Source: Pseudomonadota bacterium
GTDB taxonomy: Bacteria > Pseudomonadota > Alphaproteobacteria > Acetobacterales > Acetobacteraceae
DNA length: 64,000 bases
Assembly (NCBI GenBank): GCA_021809435.1
Contig: JAKBAD010000002.1
Coordinates: forward strand, 510,042-574,041
Reading direction: 5' to 3'
A program made the translations under genes and the position numbers. The notes beneath the pieces were generated by a model, which made no database searches, had not been told where the DNA came from, and saw only the letters and a program-made list of their open reading frames with translations. Shown in pieces: positions 19,808 through 28,985 of this stretch; within the stretch, counting starts at the first letter, position 1, and each line of letters begins with the position of its first letter.

Positions 19808-21454
19808 ATGACCCGCCCCGATTATGCCGCGCATTACGCCGCCTTTAAGCCCGAGGATGTCGCCGCGCGGTTCGCCGGCGATTTCAAGACCGGCATTAAT
19901 GCGTGTTTCGAGTGCGTGGACCGCTATGCCGATACGGGGCGCGTGGCGCTGGCGTGGGAGGGGGTGAATGGCGAGCGGCGCACGCTGAGCTTTGCCGAAC
20001 TCAAGGACCAGACGGCGCGCTTTGCCAATATGCTGACCAGCCTGGGCGTAAAGCCCGGTGACGCGGTGGCCGGCATGCTGCCCCGCACGCCCGAATTGCT
20101 GGTGACCATTATGGGCACGCTGCGCGCGGGCGCGGTGTATCAACCACTGTTTACCGCCTTTGGGCCAAAGGCCATCGAGCACCGGCTGCAGACCTCGGGG
20201 GCGAAGCTGGTGGTGACCGATCCGGCCAACCGGCCCAAGCTGGATGAGATTCCGGGCCACCCGCCGGTGGCGGTGGTGGCGCGGCCCGAGCGCGGGCAGA
20301 GCGTGGCGGCGGGGGATGTTGATTTTGTGGCGGCGCTGGCCAAGGCTGATGACACCTTCGCGCCGGTGATGCGCACGGGCGATGATGTGTTTTTGATGAT
20401 GTCGACCTCGGGCACCACCGGGTTGCCCAAGGGCGTGCCGGTGCCGCTGAACGCGCTGATGCCGTTCCGGGTTTATATGGAGCAGGCCGTGGATTTGCGC
20501 GCCGATGATAAATTCTGGAACATTGCCGATCCGGGCTGGGCTTATGGGCTTTATTACGCCGTGCTGGGGCCGCTGGTGATGGGAATGACGACCACGTTTT
20601 ATGAGGGGCCGTTTACGGCGGACAGCACGTACCGGATTATAAAAACCCACGGCATTACCAATTTCGCCGGCGCGCCGACCGCCTTCCGGCTGCTGATGGC
20701 GGCGGGGGCGGAGGCGGCCAGCGTGGTGAAGGGGCAGATCCGCGTGGTGTCTTCGGCCGGGGAGCCGCTGAACCCGGAGGTGATACGCTGGTTCCGCGCC
20801 GCGCTGGATGCGCCGATTTGCGACCATTACGGCCAGACCGAGATGGGCATGGTGGTGAATAACCACCACGCGCTGGCCCATGAGCAGCGCGCGGGCTCGG
20901 CCGGGCTCTCGATGCCGGGCTTCAGGGTGGTGGTGATTGGGGTGAATGATGAGGAGCTGCCGCCCGAGACGCCGGGCGAGCTGGCCGTTGACCTCAAGGC
21001 CTCGCCGCTCTTCTGGTTCAAGGGGTATTACAAGAAGGAAACGCCCTCGCTGGGCGAGCGCTATTACCGCACGGGCGACATGGCGGAGCTGGGCGCGGAC
21101 GGGCTGATCTCGTTTGTGGGGCGCAGTGATGATGTCATCACCTCCTCGGGCTACCGGATTGGGCCGTTTGACGTGGAGAGCGCGCTGATCGAGCACAAGG
21201 CGGTGGTGGAGGCCGGGGTGATTGGCAAGCCAGACCCCGAGCGCACCGAGATTGTGAAGGCGTTTATCGTGCTCAAGCCCGGCTATGAGGCGAGCGAGGA
21301 GTTGTCCGAGGAGCTGCGCCTGCATGTGCGCAAGCGGCTCTCGGCCCATGCCTATCCGCGTGAGATTGAGTTTGTGGAGCAGCTGCCCAAGACGCCAAGC
21401 GGCAAATTGCAGCGTTTTGTGCTGCGCGCCCAGGAAAAGCAGCACCAGGGCTGA
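19808..21454 (+). CDS. Acyl-CoA synthetase (AMP-forming)
   Basis: A 548-aa ANL-superfamily ligase that activates a carboxylic acid to its CoA thioester. The P-loop MMSTSGTTGLPKG is near residue 200, the YGQTEMG adenylate motif is near residue 338, and the hinge YRTGDMAELG...FVGRSDDVI follows. The catalytic Lys lies in PKTPSGKLQRF near the C-terminus. A strong AGGAGGAAC site precedes the ATG. First gene of a five-gene operon; the substrate is probably a short or branched fatty acid by context. Confidence 0.9.
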   Translation: MTRPDYAAHYAAFKPEDVAARFAGDFKTGINACFECVDRYADTGRVALAWEGVNGERRTLSFAELKDQTARFANMLTSLGVKPGDAVAGMLPRTPELLVTIMGTLRAGAVYQPLFTAFGPKAIEHRLQTSGAKLVVTDPANRPKLDEIPGHPPVAVVARPERGQSVAAGDVDFVAALAKADDTFAPVMRTGDDVFLMMSTSGTTGLPKGVPVPLNALMPFRVYMEQAVDLRADDKFWNIADPGWAYGLYYAVLGPLVMGMTTTFYEGPFTADSTYRIIKTHGITNFAGAPTAFRLLMAAGAEAASVVKGQIRVVSSAGEPLNPEVIRWFRAALDAPICDHYGQTEMGMVVNNHHALAHEQRAGSAGLSMPGFRVVVIGVNDEELPPETPGELAVDLKASPLFWFKGYYKKETPSLGERYYRTGDMAELGADGLISFVGRSDDVITSSGYRIGPFDVESALIEHKAVVEAGVIGKPDPERTEIVKAFIVLKPGYEASEELSEELRLHVRKRLSAHAYPREIEFVEQLPKTPSGKLQRFVLRAQEKQHQG

Positions 21455-21469
21455 GAGACGGAGAGACAA

Positions 21470-22237
21470 ATGCAGATTGACCAGCGGGTTTTCATCATCA
21501 CGGGCGGCGGCTCGGGCTTGGGGGCGGCGACCGCCCGCCATTTGGCCGGGCTTGGGGCGCGGGTGGTGCTGGCCGATGTGAACGAGGCGGCCGGCGAGGC
21601 GCTGGCCGCCGAGCTGGGGGCGGGCGCGCTGTTTGTGCGGACGGATGTGACCTCGGGCGCGGAGGGCGAGGCCGCCGTGGCGGCGGCCGTGGCGAAGTTT
21701 GGGCGCGTGGATGGGCTGGTGAATTGCGCTGGCATCGCGCCCGGCGAGAAGGTGGTGGGGCGCGAGGGGCCGCACCGGCTGGAGAGCTTCGCGCGGGCGG
21801 TGAGCATTAATCTGGTCGGTACGTTTAACATGCTGCGGCTGGCGGCTGACCAGATGGCCAGGCAAGAACCCAGCGCCGAGGGCGAGCGGGGGGTGATCAT
21901 CAACACCGCCTCGATCGCGGCTTATGACGGGCAGATTGGCCAGGCGGCTTATGCGGCCTCGAAAGCCGGGGTGGCGGGGCTGACGCTGCCCGTGGCGCGC
22001 GAGCTGGCCCGGCTTGGCATACGCTGCGTGACCATCGCGCCCGGGATTTTCGAGACGCCGATGATGGCGGCCATGCCCCAGGCCGTGAAGGACAGCCTGG
22101 GCGCCACGGTGCCGTTTCCGCCCCGGCTGGGTAAGCCGGATGAATTCGCCGCCCTGGTGGCCCATATTGTTCAAAATATCATGCTCAATGGCGAGGTGAT
22201 CCGCCTCGATGGCGCGCTGCGCATGGCGCCGAAATAA
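21470..22237 (+). CDS. 3-hydroxyacyl-CoA dehydrogenase, SDR type (HSD10-like)
   Basis: 255 aa. Rossmann motif [11 protein letters not shown], the [10 protein letters not shown] loop, catalytic Ser-Tyr-Lys with YAASKAG, and a PGIFETPMM tail closely follow type-2 3-hydroxyacyl-CoA dehydrogenases (HSD17B10-like). These oxidise 3-hydroxy- and 2-methyl-3-hydroxyacyl-CoA with NAD. It sits 15 nt after the ligase and 11 nt before the thiolase. Confidence 0.88.
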   Translation: MQIDQRVFIITGGGSGLGAATARHLAGLGARVVLADVNEAAGEALAAELGAGALFVRTDVTSGAEGEAAVAAAVAKFGRVDGLVNCAGIAPGEKVVGREGPHRLESFARAVSINLVGTFNMLRLAADQMARQEPSAEGERGVIINTASIAAYDGQIGQAAYAASKAGVAGLTLPVARELARLGIRCVTIAPGIFETPMMAAMPQAVKDSLGATVPFPPRLGKPDEFAALVAHIVQNIMLNGEVIRLDGALRMAPK

Positions 22238-22248
22238 GGAGAAACCCC

Positions 22249-23415
22249 ATGTCTGACCCGATTGTGATTGCCGCCGCCGCCCGCACGCCGATGGGCGGGT
22301 TTCAGGGAGATTTTACGCCGCTGGCCGCCTCGGAGCTGGGGGCCATGGCCATAAAGGCGGCGCTTGAGCGCGCGGGGCTGAGCGCGGCGGCCGTGGAGGA
22401 GGTGGTGTTTGGCAATGTGTTGCCCGCCGGCCAGGGCCAGGCGCCCGCGCGCCAGGCGGCGCTGAAAGCCGGGCTGCCGCTTGGCGCCGGGGCCACGACT
22501 GTCAACAAGATGTGCGGCTCGGGGATGAAGGCGGCGATGTTTGGCCATGACCTGATCAAGGCCGGAAGCGCCGGGATTGTGGTGGCGGGGGGCATGGAGA
22601 GCATGACCAACGCGCCTTATTTGCTCGAGAAAGCCCGCGGTGGCTACCGGCTGGGGCATGGCAAGGTGCTCGACCATATGTTCCTCGATGGGCTGGAAGA
22701 TGCCTATGACAAGGGGCGGCTGATGGGCACGTTCGCCGAGGATTGCGCGCAGGATTACCAGTTTACGCGCGCGGCGCAGGATGAATACGCCATTGCCTCG
22801 CTCACCCGCGCGCAGGCGGCCATTGAAACGGGGCGATTTGCCGGGGAGATTGTGCCCGTGACCCTGCCCAAGGGCGGGGTGGTGAGCATTGATGAGCAGC
22901 CGGGCAAGGCGCGGCTTGATAAAATCCCCATGCTCAAGCCCGCCTTCCGCGAGGGCGGCACGGTGACGGCGGCCAATTCATCGTCGATTTCGGACGGGGC
23001 GGCGGCGCTGGTTTTGATGACCGAAACAGAGGCCGCCAAGCGCGGGGTTACGCCGCTGGCGCGCATTGTGGGCCATGCCACACATGCCCAGGAGCCCCGT
23101 AAATTCGCCACCGCGCCGATTGGCGCGATCAGGAAACTCTATGAGAAAACCGGCTGGGGGGGAGCGGATCTTTACGAGATCAACGAGGCCTTCGCGGTGG
23201 TGGCGATGGCGGCGATGCGCGACCTGGATTTGCCCCATGACAAGGTGAACGTGAATGGCGGGGCGTGCGCGCTGGGGCACCCGATTGGGGCTTCTGGCGC
23301 GCGTATTCTGGTGACGCTGCTGGCCGCGCTGAAGGACCGGGGCTTGAAACGGGGCGTGGCGGCGCTGTGCATTGGCGGCGGCGAAGCGACGGCCATGGCG
23401 GTGGAGCTGATTTGA
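22249..23415 (+). CDS. Acetyl-CoA C-acyltransferase (thiolase)
   Basis: 388 aa. Catalytic residues are visible: Cys89 region [18 protein letters not shown] with its His/Asn partner, and the C-terminal [16 protein letters not shown] with the second Cys/His pair. It cleaves 3-ketoacyl-CoA (possibly 2-methylacetoacetyl-CoA). The stop overlaps the next start by one base (TGATG). Confidence 0.93.
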   Translation: MSDPIVIAAAARTPMGGFQGDFTPLAASELGAMAIKAALERAGLSAAAVEEVVFGNVLPAGQGQAPARQAALKAGLPLGAGATTVNKMCGSGMKAAMFGHDLIKAGSAGIVVAGGMESMTNAPYLLEKARGGYRLGHGKVLDHMFLDGLEDAYDKGRLMGTFAEDCAQDYQFTRAAQDEYAIASLTRAQAAIETGRFAGEIVPVTLPKGGVVSIDEQPGKARLDKIPMLKPAFREGGTVTAANSSSISDGAAALVLMTETEAAKRGVTPLARIVGHATHAQEPRKFATAPIGAIRKLYEKTGWGGADLYEINEAFAVVAMAAMRDLDLPHDKVNVNGGACALGHPIGASGARILVTLLAALKDRGLKRGVAALCIGGGEATAMAVELI

Positions 23416-24545
23416 TGATGCTGAATGAAATTCACGTGGCGCTGCGCGACATGGCGCGCGATTTCGCGGCTGAGACACTGGCGCCCAGCGCGCATAAGCG
23501 CGATGCCGAGCATGCGTTTCCGCGCGCCGAGCTGACCGAGATGGGAGGTTTGGGGTTTTTGGGCATGAATGTGCCCGAGGAATATGGCGGCTCGGATGTT
23601 GGGGCGATTGGCCAGGCCTTGGTGATTGAGGAAATCGCCGCCGGGGATGGCGCGTGCTCGACCATTGTGGCGGTGCATAATTCGGTGGGCTGCGGACCGA
23701 TTGTGAAATTTGGCACCGAGGCACAGAAACGGGAGTTTCTGCCCAAGCTGGCCTCTGGCGAATGGATTGGCGGGTTTGCGCTGACCGAGCCGCAGGCGGG
23801 CTCGGACGCTTCGGAGATCAAGACCCGGGCGCGGCGCGAGGGCGACCATTATATCATCAATGGATCGAAACAATTCATCACCTCGGGCAAGAATGGCGAT
23901 GTGATTATTTTGTTCGCGGTGACCAACCCGGACGCCGGCAAGAAGGGCATTTCGGCTTTTATTGTGCCAACCAATACGCCCGGCTACCGGGTGGTGCGGG
24001 TGGAGACCAAGCTTGGCCAGCATTCATCGGACACGTGCCAACTGGCGTTCGACGATATGGTGATTCCGGCCAGCCTGAGGCTGGGCGCGGAGGGCGAGGG
24101 ATATAAGATCGCGCTTGCGAACCTTGAAGGCGGGCGCATTGGCATTGCCGCGCAGGCGGTGGGCATGGCGCGCGCGGCGTTTGAGGCGGCGCGCGATTAT
24201 GCCGCTGAGCGCAAGGCGTTTGGCAAGGCGATTATCGAGCATCAGGCGGTGGGGTTCAGGCTGGCCCAAATGGCCACCCAAATTGAGGCCGCGCGGCAGC
24301 TGGTGCTGCATGCCGCGAGCCTGCGCGAGGCTGGGCTGCCCTGCCTGACGGAGGCTTGCATGGCCAAGCTGTTTGCCTCGGAAATGGCGGAACGGGTAAT
24401 TTCGGATGCGTTGCAGATTTTTGGCGGCAATGGCTATATCGCCGATTATCCGGTGGAGAGGATTTATCGGGATGCGCGGGTGTGCCAGATTTATGAGGGC
24501 ACGAGCGATATTCAGCGCCTGGTGATCGCGCGCGCTGTGGCCTGA
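23415..24545 (+). CDS. Acyl-CoA dehydrogenase
   Basis: A 376-aa FAD enzyme. Family signatures are [13 protein letters not shown] (residues ~120), ITSGKNGD and the C-terminal [31 protein letters not shown]. The catalytic Glu lies in YEGTSDIQ, the short-chain position. It introduces the 2,3-double bond. Similarity is to short/branched-chain dehydrogenases. Fourth gene of the operon. Confidence 0.93.
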   Translation: MMLNEIHVALRDMARDFAAETLAPSAHKRDAEHAFPRAELTEMGGLGFLGMNVPEEYGGSDVGAIGQALVIEEIAAGDGACSTIVAVHNSVGCGPIVKFGTEAQKREFLPKLASGEWIGGFALTEPQAGSDASEIKTRARREGDHYIINGSKQFITSGKNGDVIILFAVTNPDAGKKGISAFIVPTNTPGYRVVRVETKLGQHSSDTCQLAFDDMVIPASLRLGAEGEGYKIALANLEGGRIGIAAQAVGMARAAFEAARDYAAERKAFGKAIIEHQAVGFRLAQMATQIEAARQLVLHAASLREAGLPCLTEACMAKLFASEMAERVISDALQIFGGNGYIADYPVERIYRDARVCQIYEGTSDIQRLVIARAVA

Positions 24546-24556
24546 GGGAGGTTAAC

Positions 24557-25642
24557 ATGGGACCGCTGCGCGGCTTGAAGGTTTTGGAGTTCGCGGGGCT
24601 TGGCCCCGCGCCGTTCGCCTGCATGGTACTGGCCGATTTGGGCGCCGATGTGGTGAAGCTTGAACGCGGCGACGGGCCCAATGTGCTGGGGCTGGAGAGG
24701 GATTTCATGCAGCGCGGGCGGCGCTCGCTGATTGTGGATTTAAAAACCCCCGAGGGACAGCAGACCGCGCGCCGGCTGGCCGCCAAGGCCGATGTGCTGG
24801 TGGAGGGGTTTCGCCCCGGCGTGATGGAGCGGCTGGGGCTTGGGCCCGATATTTTGTGCGCTGATAATCCCGGATTGGTTTATGCGCGCATGACCGGCTG
24901 GGGGCAGGATGGGCCGCTCAGCCAGACGGCGGGGCATGATATTACTTATCTGGCGCTGACCGGCGCGCTGCATGCCATTGGCCCCCACGACCAGCCATTG
25001 CCACCGCTGAATTTGGTGGGGGATTTTGGCGGCGGCTCGATGTTTTTGCTCACCGGCATTCTGGCCGCGCTGTTCGAGCGCCAACGCTCGGGGCGCGGCC
25101 AGGTGGTGGATGGCGCGATTACCGATGGTGCGGCCGTAATGATGGCGATGATTTATGCCATGAAGGCCGAGGGCCAATGGCGCGATGCGCGCGCCACCAA
25201 TATGCTCGATGGCGGGCTGGCGGTTTATGGCACCTATGAATGCGCGGATGGCCGACATGTTGCCGTTGGACCGCTGGAACGGAAGTTTTTTGAGAATTTC
25301 GCCAGGGTTTTGGGCATTGATGCGGCGCTGTGGCCAGACCACCTGGCGGCCGCCAGCCAGCTCGCGCTGCGCGCCGAACTGACCGCGCGGTTCAAAACCC
25401 GGCCGCGCGATGAATGGTGCGCGCTGTTCGAGGGCAGTGATGGCTGTGTGGCGCCGGTGCTCTCGCTGGCCGAGGCACCGGACCACCCGCATAATGTGGC
25501 GCGCCAGGCTTATGTGACGCGCGAAGGAGTGGTGCAGCCTGGTGTCGCGCCGCATTTTTCGCGCAGCCAACCAGAGGCGCCAGGGCCGTGCCCAGCGCCG
25601 GGCGAAGGGGGCGCGCAGGTTCTGCGCGACTGGCTGGGGTAA
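24557..25642 (+). CDS. CaiB/BaiF family CoA transferase, alpha-methylacyl-CoA racemase type
   Basis: A 361-aa class III CoA-transferase-fold protein. Opening GPLRGLKVLEFAGLGPAPFACMVLADLGADVVK and the segments GHDITYLALTGALH and NLVGDFGGGSM hold the His/Asp pair of AMACR-type racemases rather than the transferase Asp. It would epimerise 2-methylacyl-CoA so that the S form enters the dehydrogenase. Last gene of the operon; its stop is at the edge of a bidirectional terminator. Confidence 0.85.
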   Translation: MGPLRGLKVLEFAGLGPAPFACMVLADLGADVVKLERGDGPNVLGLERDFMQRGRRSLIVDLKTPEGQQTARRLAAKADVLVEGFRPGVMERLGLGPDILCADNPGLVYARMTGWGQDGPLSQTAGHDITYLALTGALHAIGPHDQPLPPLNLVGDFGGGSMFLLTGILAALFERQRSGRGQVVDGAITDGAAVMMAMIYAMKAEGQWRDARATNMLDGGLAVYGTYECADGRHVAVGPLERKFFENFARVLGIDAALWPDHLAAASQLALRAELTARFKTRPRDEWCALFEGSDGCVAPVLSLAEAPDHPHNVARQAYVTREGVVQPGVAPHFSRSQPEAPGPCPAPGEGGAQVLRDWLG

Positions 25643-25673
25643 AAAACGGCCCTCCCGCGGGAGGGCCGTTTTT
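25642..25673. terminator. Bidirectional terminator between acyl-CoA and phenol hydroxylase operons
   Basis: AAAAACGGCCCTCCC / GGGAGGGCCGTTTTT forms a near-perfect stem with A- and T-tracts on both sides. It separates two convergent operons (stops at 25642 and 25677). Confidence 0.92.
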
Positions 25674-25676
25674 GGA

Positions 25677-26738
25677 TCAGAGGCTCTTGAAGAGCGGGCT
25701 GCGGGATTTTTTCTCGGCGTCAGCCGCGGTGAGGAAGCGCTCGGTGATGATGTGCTTCTCGAACAGGCGCCCGCGCATGAGGCTGTTGACGCAGGCCTCG
25801 ATCATGACCGGAGGGCCGCAGAGATAGGCGGTGAGGCCTTCGAAATTGCCGCCATAGAGGGATTCGGCGACTTCGTGGACGAAGCCGCGCGCGCCTTGCC
25901 AGTTGCTCTCGGCCGGCTCGGAGGAGAGCGCCGGGACGTAGCGGAAATTGGCGTGCTTATCGGCAAGAGCCGTGAACTCCTCGACACCGTACAGATCGGC
26001 CTGGGTACGCACACCGTGAATGAGCGTGATGGGCTGAGTGTAGCCTTCGGCCAGCAGATCGAGGACCATGGAATGCGGGCTGGAGACGCCGGTGCCGCCG
26101 CCCAGGAACAAAAGCGGGCCGCCGCGCGATTTGCGCACGAAGAACCGGCCATAGGGGCCTGAGAGTTTGAGCTGGTCGCCCTGTTTGAGCTGCTCGAAAA
26201 TATAGCCCGTGCCTTTACCGTTGGGCACACGGCGGATCTGCAGCTCGACCGCGCCGTTATCGGACGGCGGGTTGGCGATGGAGAAGGCACGTGTGCCTTC
26301 GACGCCGGGCAGGGTGATGTTGACATATTGCCCGGCCTGGAAATCGATCGGGCCGTTTTGCAGCGCGAGGCGCAGGCCTTTGACATCGCCGGTCAGGTCT
26401 TCGACCTGCTCGACCGTTACGGTGAAGTCACGGATTGGGATGCGCCGCTGGTCGGGGTCTTCCTCGATGTCGGCCTCGATTTCGCAATCGCTCTTCATCC
26501 GCGCGGTGCAGGCGAGGGCCCGGCCCTCGGCGCGCTCGAAATCCATGAGGGCGAAGGGCGAGGCGTCGGCGTGGTCGATCTCGCCGTCGAGCACGGTGAC
26601 CTTGCAGGTGCCGCACAGGCCGTGACCGCACGCATAGGGAAGATAGATGCCCTGGCGCAGGCAGGCGTCGAGGATCGTTTGATCCTCGGCCACCTCGATG
26701 CGCTCGCCCAAAGGTTCGACGACGAGCTGGTAGGTCAT
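25677..26738 (-). CDS. dmpP: Phenol hydroxylase reductase component (P5)
   Basis: A 353-aa electron-transfer protein that passes electrons from NADH through FAD and a 2Fe-2S centre to the oxygenase. The plant-type ferredoxin domain has Cys37, 42, 45 and 77 (YACGHGLCGTCK...ACTARMKSDCE). The flavin-binding RAFSIANPP and NAD domain FLGGGTGVSSPHSM follow. It starts 4 nt after the dmpO stop. Last gene of the operon. Confidence 0.95.
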   Translation of the reverse strand: MTYQLVVEPLGERIEVAEDQTILDACLRQGIYLPYACGHGLCGTCKVTVLDGEIDHADASPFALMDFERAEGRALACTARMKSDCEIEADIEEDPDQRRIPIRDFTVTVEQVEDLTGDVKGLRLALQNGPIDFQAGQYVNITLPGVEGTRAFSIANPPSDNGAVELQIRRVPNGKGTGYIFEQLKQGDQLKLSGPYGRFFVRKSRGGPLLFLGGGTGVSSPHSMVLDLLAEGYTQPITLIHGVRTQADLYGVEEFTALADKHANFRYVPALSSEPAESNWQGARGFVHEVAESLYGGNFEGLTAYLCGPPVMIEACVNSLMRGRLFEKHIITERFLTAADAEKKSRSPLFKSL

Positions 26739-26742
26739 GGTC

Positions 26743-27105
26743 TTAGTGTCCCGTTTCGCCGTGGAGGCCTGGTGTCCAGAAGCGGATTAACGATTTGTGA
26801 TCGATGCCGTTGGCTTCAAGCGAGGCGTTGAAGTCGGGCTTGGTCTTCTCACCATTGATCATCCACTCGACATTCGACCAGTTGATGTGGGCGGCATCGG
26901 GGTGGGCGGCGTAATGGGGGGCGATGACCTCGCTCACCAGCGCGCCAAACGGCATGGCGGGCGGCAGCGGAAAGGCGAGCGTTGCACAGAAGAAGAGATG
27001 CTCTTCCCAGTGAACATAAACCATGATGTTGCCGTGATAGCTCTCACGCGTGTCGCGCGGGCCGGTCTTGGCGGCATAGTCCTTGTCGATGGCGATAACG
27101 GCCAT
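26743..27105 (-). CDS. dmpO: Phenol hydroxylase subunit P4
   Basis: 120 aa, the usual size of DmpO. It begins MAVIAIDKDYAAKTGPRDTRESYHGNIMVYVHWEEHLFFCAT, a clear P4 signature. It is a small oxygenase subunit of the (alpha-beta-gamma)2 hydroxylase. A GGAGGA site lies upstream of the ATG at 27105. The dmpN-dmpO spacer carries a strong hairpin. Confidence 0.93.
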   Translation of the reverse strand: MAVIAIDKDYAAKTGPRDTRESYHGNIMVYVHWEEHLFFCATLAFPLPPAMPFGALVSEVIAPHYAAHPDAAHINWSNVEWMINGEKTKPDFNASLEANGIDHKSLIRFWTPGLHGETGH

Positions 27106-27126
27106 GTGAGTCCTCCGGTTGGGTGG

Positions 27127-27155
27127 GCCCGGCGCGCGAGGCGCCGGGCTTTTTT
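27127..27155. terminator. Hairpin between dmpN and dmpO
   Basis: GCCCGGCGC / GCGCCGGGC stem followed by T6 on the plus strand. On the transcribed minus strand the T6 becomes A6 before the stem, so it is not a classical terminator for the operon. More likely it is an mRNA-stability or processing hairpin, or a block for antisense transcription. Confidence 0.5.
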
Positions 27156-27161
27156 GGTTGT

Positions 27162-28679
27162 TCAGCTCGCGGCCTTGATCTTGTCCGCGTGCCACTCGTT
27201 CCACAGCTTCTCATCGGGCGAGCCGACATAGTCGAAATTATCCTCGCCGAACTTGTAGCCGTACCAATCGAGCACCTCGGGGATGGTGGCGCCGCCGCAA
27301 TTGCCCTGGAAGATCTGCTGCACCGGCAACCAGGCCTGAACATATTTTTCGGGCTCGTTTTTGAAGATGTCGCTGCAGCCGTCAGAGCAGAAATGGTAGC
27401 GCTGGCCGTTGAACTGCGTCTCGCGGAAGCAGATCGTGTTCGGGTCTCCGGGCTCGGTATAGACCATCGGGATTTGGCAGACCTGGCAAAGCTGAACGAG
27501 GGCGTTGTTATAGAAGCGCTTGCCTTCCTTCGCCATCTGGCCCCACATCTCGAAGCGCGGACGGTAGTATTTATCGAAGGTGTTGGGGTATTTCTCGGAC
27601 AGCCAGTCGAGATGCTCGTTGTCAGGCAGCCAGGTGTGGAAGTTGGCGGCGTGAGTGTACTGGTAGAAGGTGCACCAGTTCTGATGCGAAACATGCTCGG
27701 CTTCGGCCGTGGCGATTTCATGATACTTGGGCATCTTCAGGCCATAGCGGGCGAGATCCTGGAACAGCGCCCCGCCGGCTTCGACGAAGTAGATGTCCCA
27801 CGCCTCTTTCCAGCTCATCACCTTCTTGGGCAGCATGTAGTCCATCATCATGGCCACGATGCCCAACAGGCGATGGCCGCGCCAGAACCATTTATCAACC
27901 CATTTCTGCACGATGGGCAGATTGTCGGGGTGCTGCTCAAGCAGGAACTTGATGACCTCGATGCCCAACGTCATGTGGCGGCTTTCATCGGACTGGGCCG
28001 AGAAGCCGAAGGTGACGGTGGACATGTCGCCGTTATAGGCGGCGCCAGACATGAAGGGCACGAACAGAAGGTTGGTCAGCACGTATTCGAACGCAAAGCC
28101 GATCGCGATCATGAACTCGAACGGCCCGGAGGTACGCGCATCGTCGAAGAACGACTTGGGCACCGAGAGGTACCACACGCGGTCGTGCATCTTGGAGAAA
28201 TCATGGATGCCGTTGAAATATTTGTTGAAGTGGCTGATCGTGTGGATCTGGGTCTGAATGTGGCGCAGCTCGTCGATCGATTGCATCTGGCAAGCGACGC
28301 GCGCACCCGCGCCGCGCAGATGGCGGCCGGTGAAGGCGAAGCCGCGATGGGCCTGATATTCCTCGGGCGAGATGCCGGTGAGGAACAGCTTCAGAACGTT
28401 AGCGTAGCGGCCATCGGAGATGCCGGTCTGGCCGTTATTCTGGGCGAAGCTGTCAAGCACGGCGTAGAGCTTGCGCTCCTTCTCGGCCTGGAATTTCCAG
28501 TAGCTGTCCATGGTCAGGCGGAAGGGATCCTCCCAGGCCGACCAGTCTTTGATCTTGATGCCTTCGAATTCGTCGTAGGGGAACACCTTGTCCATCGGCT
28601 GATAGGTGGTTTCCCAGTCGAGCCCGCGGGTCAGGTGTTCGTAACGCTGCCGCAAGCCAAGCTTCTTGGTTCCGCTCAT
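27162..28679 (-). CDS. dmpN: Phenol hydroxylase alpha subunit (P3), diiron oxygenase
   Basis: A 505-aa large subunit of a soluble bacterial multicomponent monooxygenase; hydroxylates phenol to catechol at a diiron site. Ligands are visible as E107 (SPEEYQAHR), E137/H140 (IDELRH), E198 (FEYV) and E232/H235 (SDESRH). A C-terminal YHS-like region with paired Cys (HFCSDGCSDIF) is present. The start at 28679 has GGGAG upstream. The preceding ATG at 28684 opens only a two-codon reading frame that overlaps this start. Confidence 0.96.
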   Translation of the reverse strand: MSGTKKLGLRQRYEHLTRGLDWETTYQPMDKVFPYDEFEGIKIKDWSAWEDPFRLTMDSYWKFQAEKERKLYAVLDSFAQNNGQTGISDGRYANVLKLFLTGISPEEYQAHRGFAFTGRHLRGAGARVACQMQSIDELRHIQTQIHTISHFNKYFNGIHDFSKMHDRVWYLSVPKSFFDDARTSGPFEFMIAIGFAFEYVLTNLLFVPFMSGAAYNGDMSTVTFGFSAQSDESRHMTLGIEVIKFLLEQHPDNLPIVQKWVDKWFWRGHRLLGIVAMMMDYMLPKKVMSWKEAWDIYFVEAGGALFQDLARYGLKMPKYHEIATAEAEHVSHQNWCTFYQYTHAANFHTWLPDNEHLDWLSEKYPNTFDKYYRPRFEMWGQMAKEGKRFYNNALVQLCQVCQIPMVYTEPGDPNTICFRETQFNGQRYHFCSDGCSDIFKNEPEKYVQAWLPVQQIFQGNCGGATIPEVLDWYGYKFGEDNFDYVGSPDEKLWNEWHADKIKAAS

Positions 28680-28698
28680 TTCATGCTCCCTTGAATTT

Positions 28699-28971
28699 TT
28701 AGTGGCGCCAGCTGAGGGTGAACGTATCGTCATCCTCATCGAGATTGCCCGCCATGGAGATCAGCACGAGGTGGATCTCCTGCAGGTTCCAGGGCCGGCC
28801 GAGGCGCTCCTCGACGGAGGCGCGGTTGACGGTGATCCTGCCGTCGCAGTCAAGCTTGACGGCGCCTGGCATGTTGAGAATTTTCACGCCGGGATTGTCC
28901 GCGATGATGCTTTCGATAACCGGACGGGCATCATCGTTGTGCATCAGGGTGATGGAGGCGAGTTGCGCCAT
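28699..28971 (-). CDS. dmpM: Phenol hydroxylase regulatory (effector) subunit P2
   Basis: A 90-aa MmoB/DmpM-type cofactor-less effector that binds the hydroxylase and controls turnover. Characteristic segments are ARPVIESIIADNPGVKI and VNRASVEERLGRPWNLQEIHLVLISMAGNLDEDDD. It sits between dmpL and dmpN with 14- and 19-nt gaps. Confidence 0.95.
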   Translation of the reverse strand: MAQLASITLMHNDDARPVIESIIADNPGVKILNMPGAVKLDCDGRITVNRASVEERLGRPWNLQEIHLVLISMAGNLDEDDDTFTLSWRH

Positions 28972-28985
28972 ATGTCTGTTCCTTC

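Noticed and set aside
28682-28684. ATG just upstream as start of dmpN
   Set aside because: It encodes only Met-Lys before a stop; the ATG at 28679 gives the full subunit.
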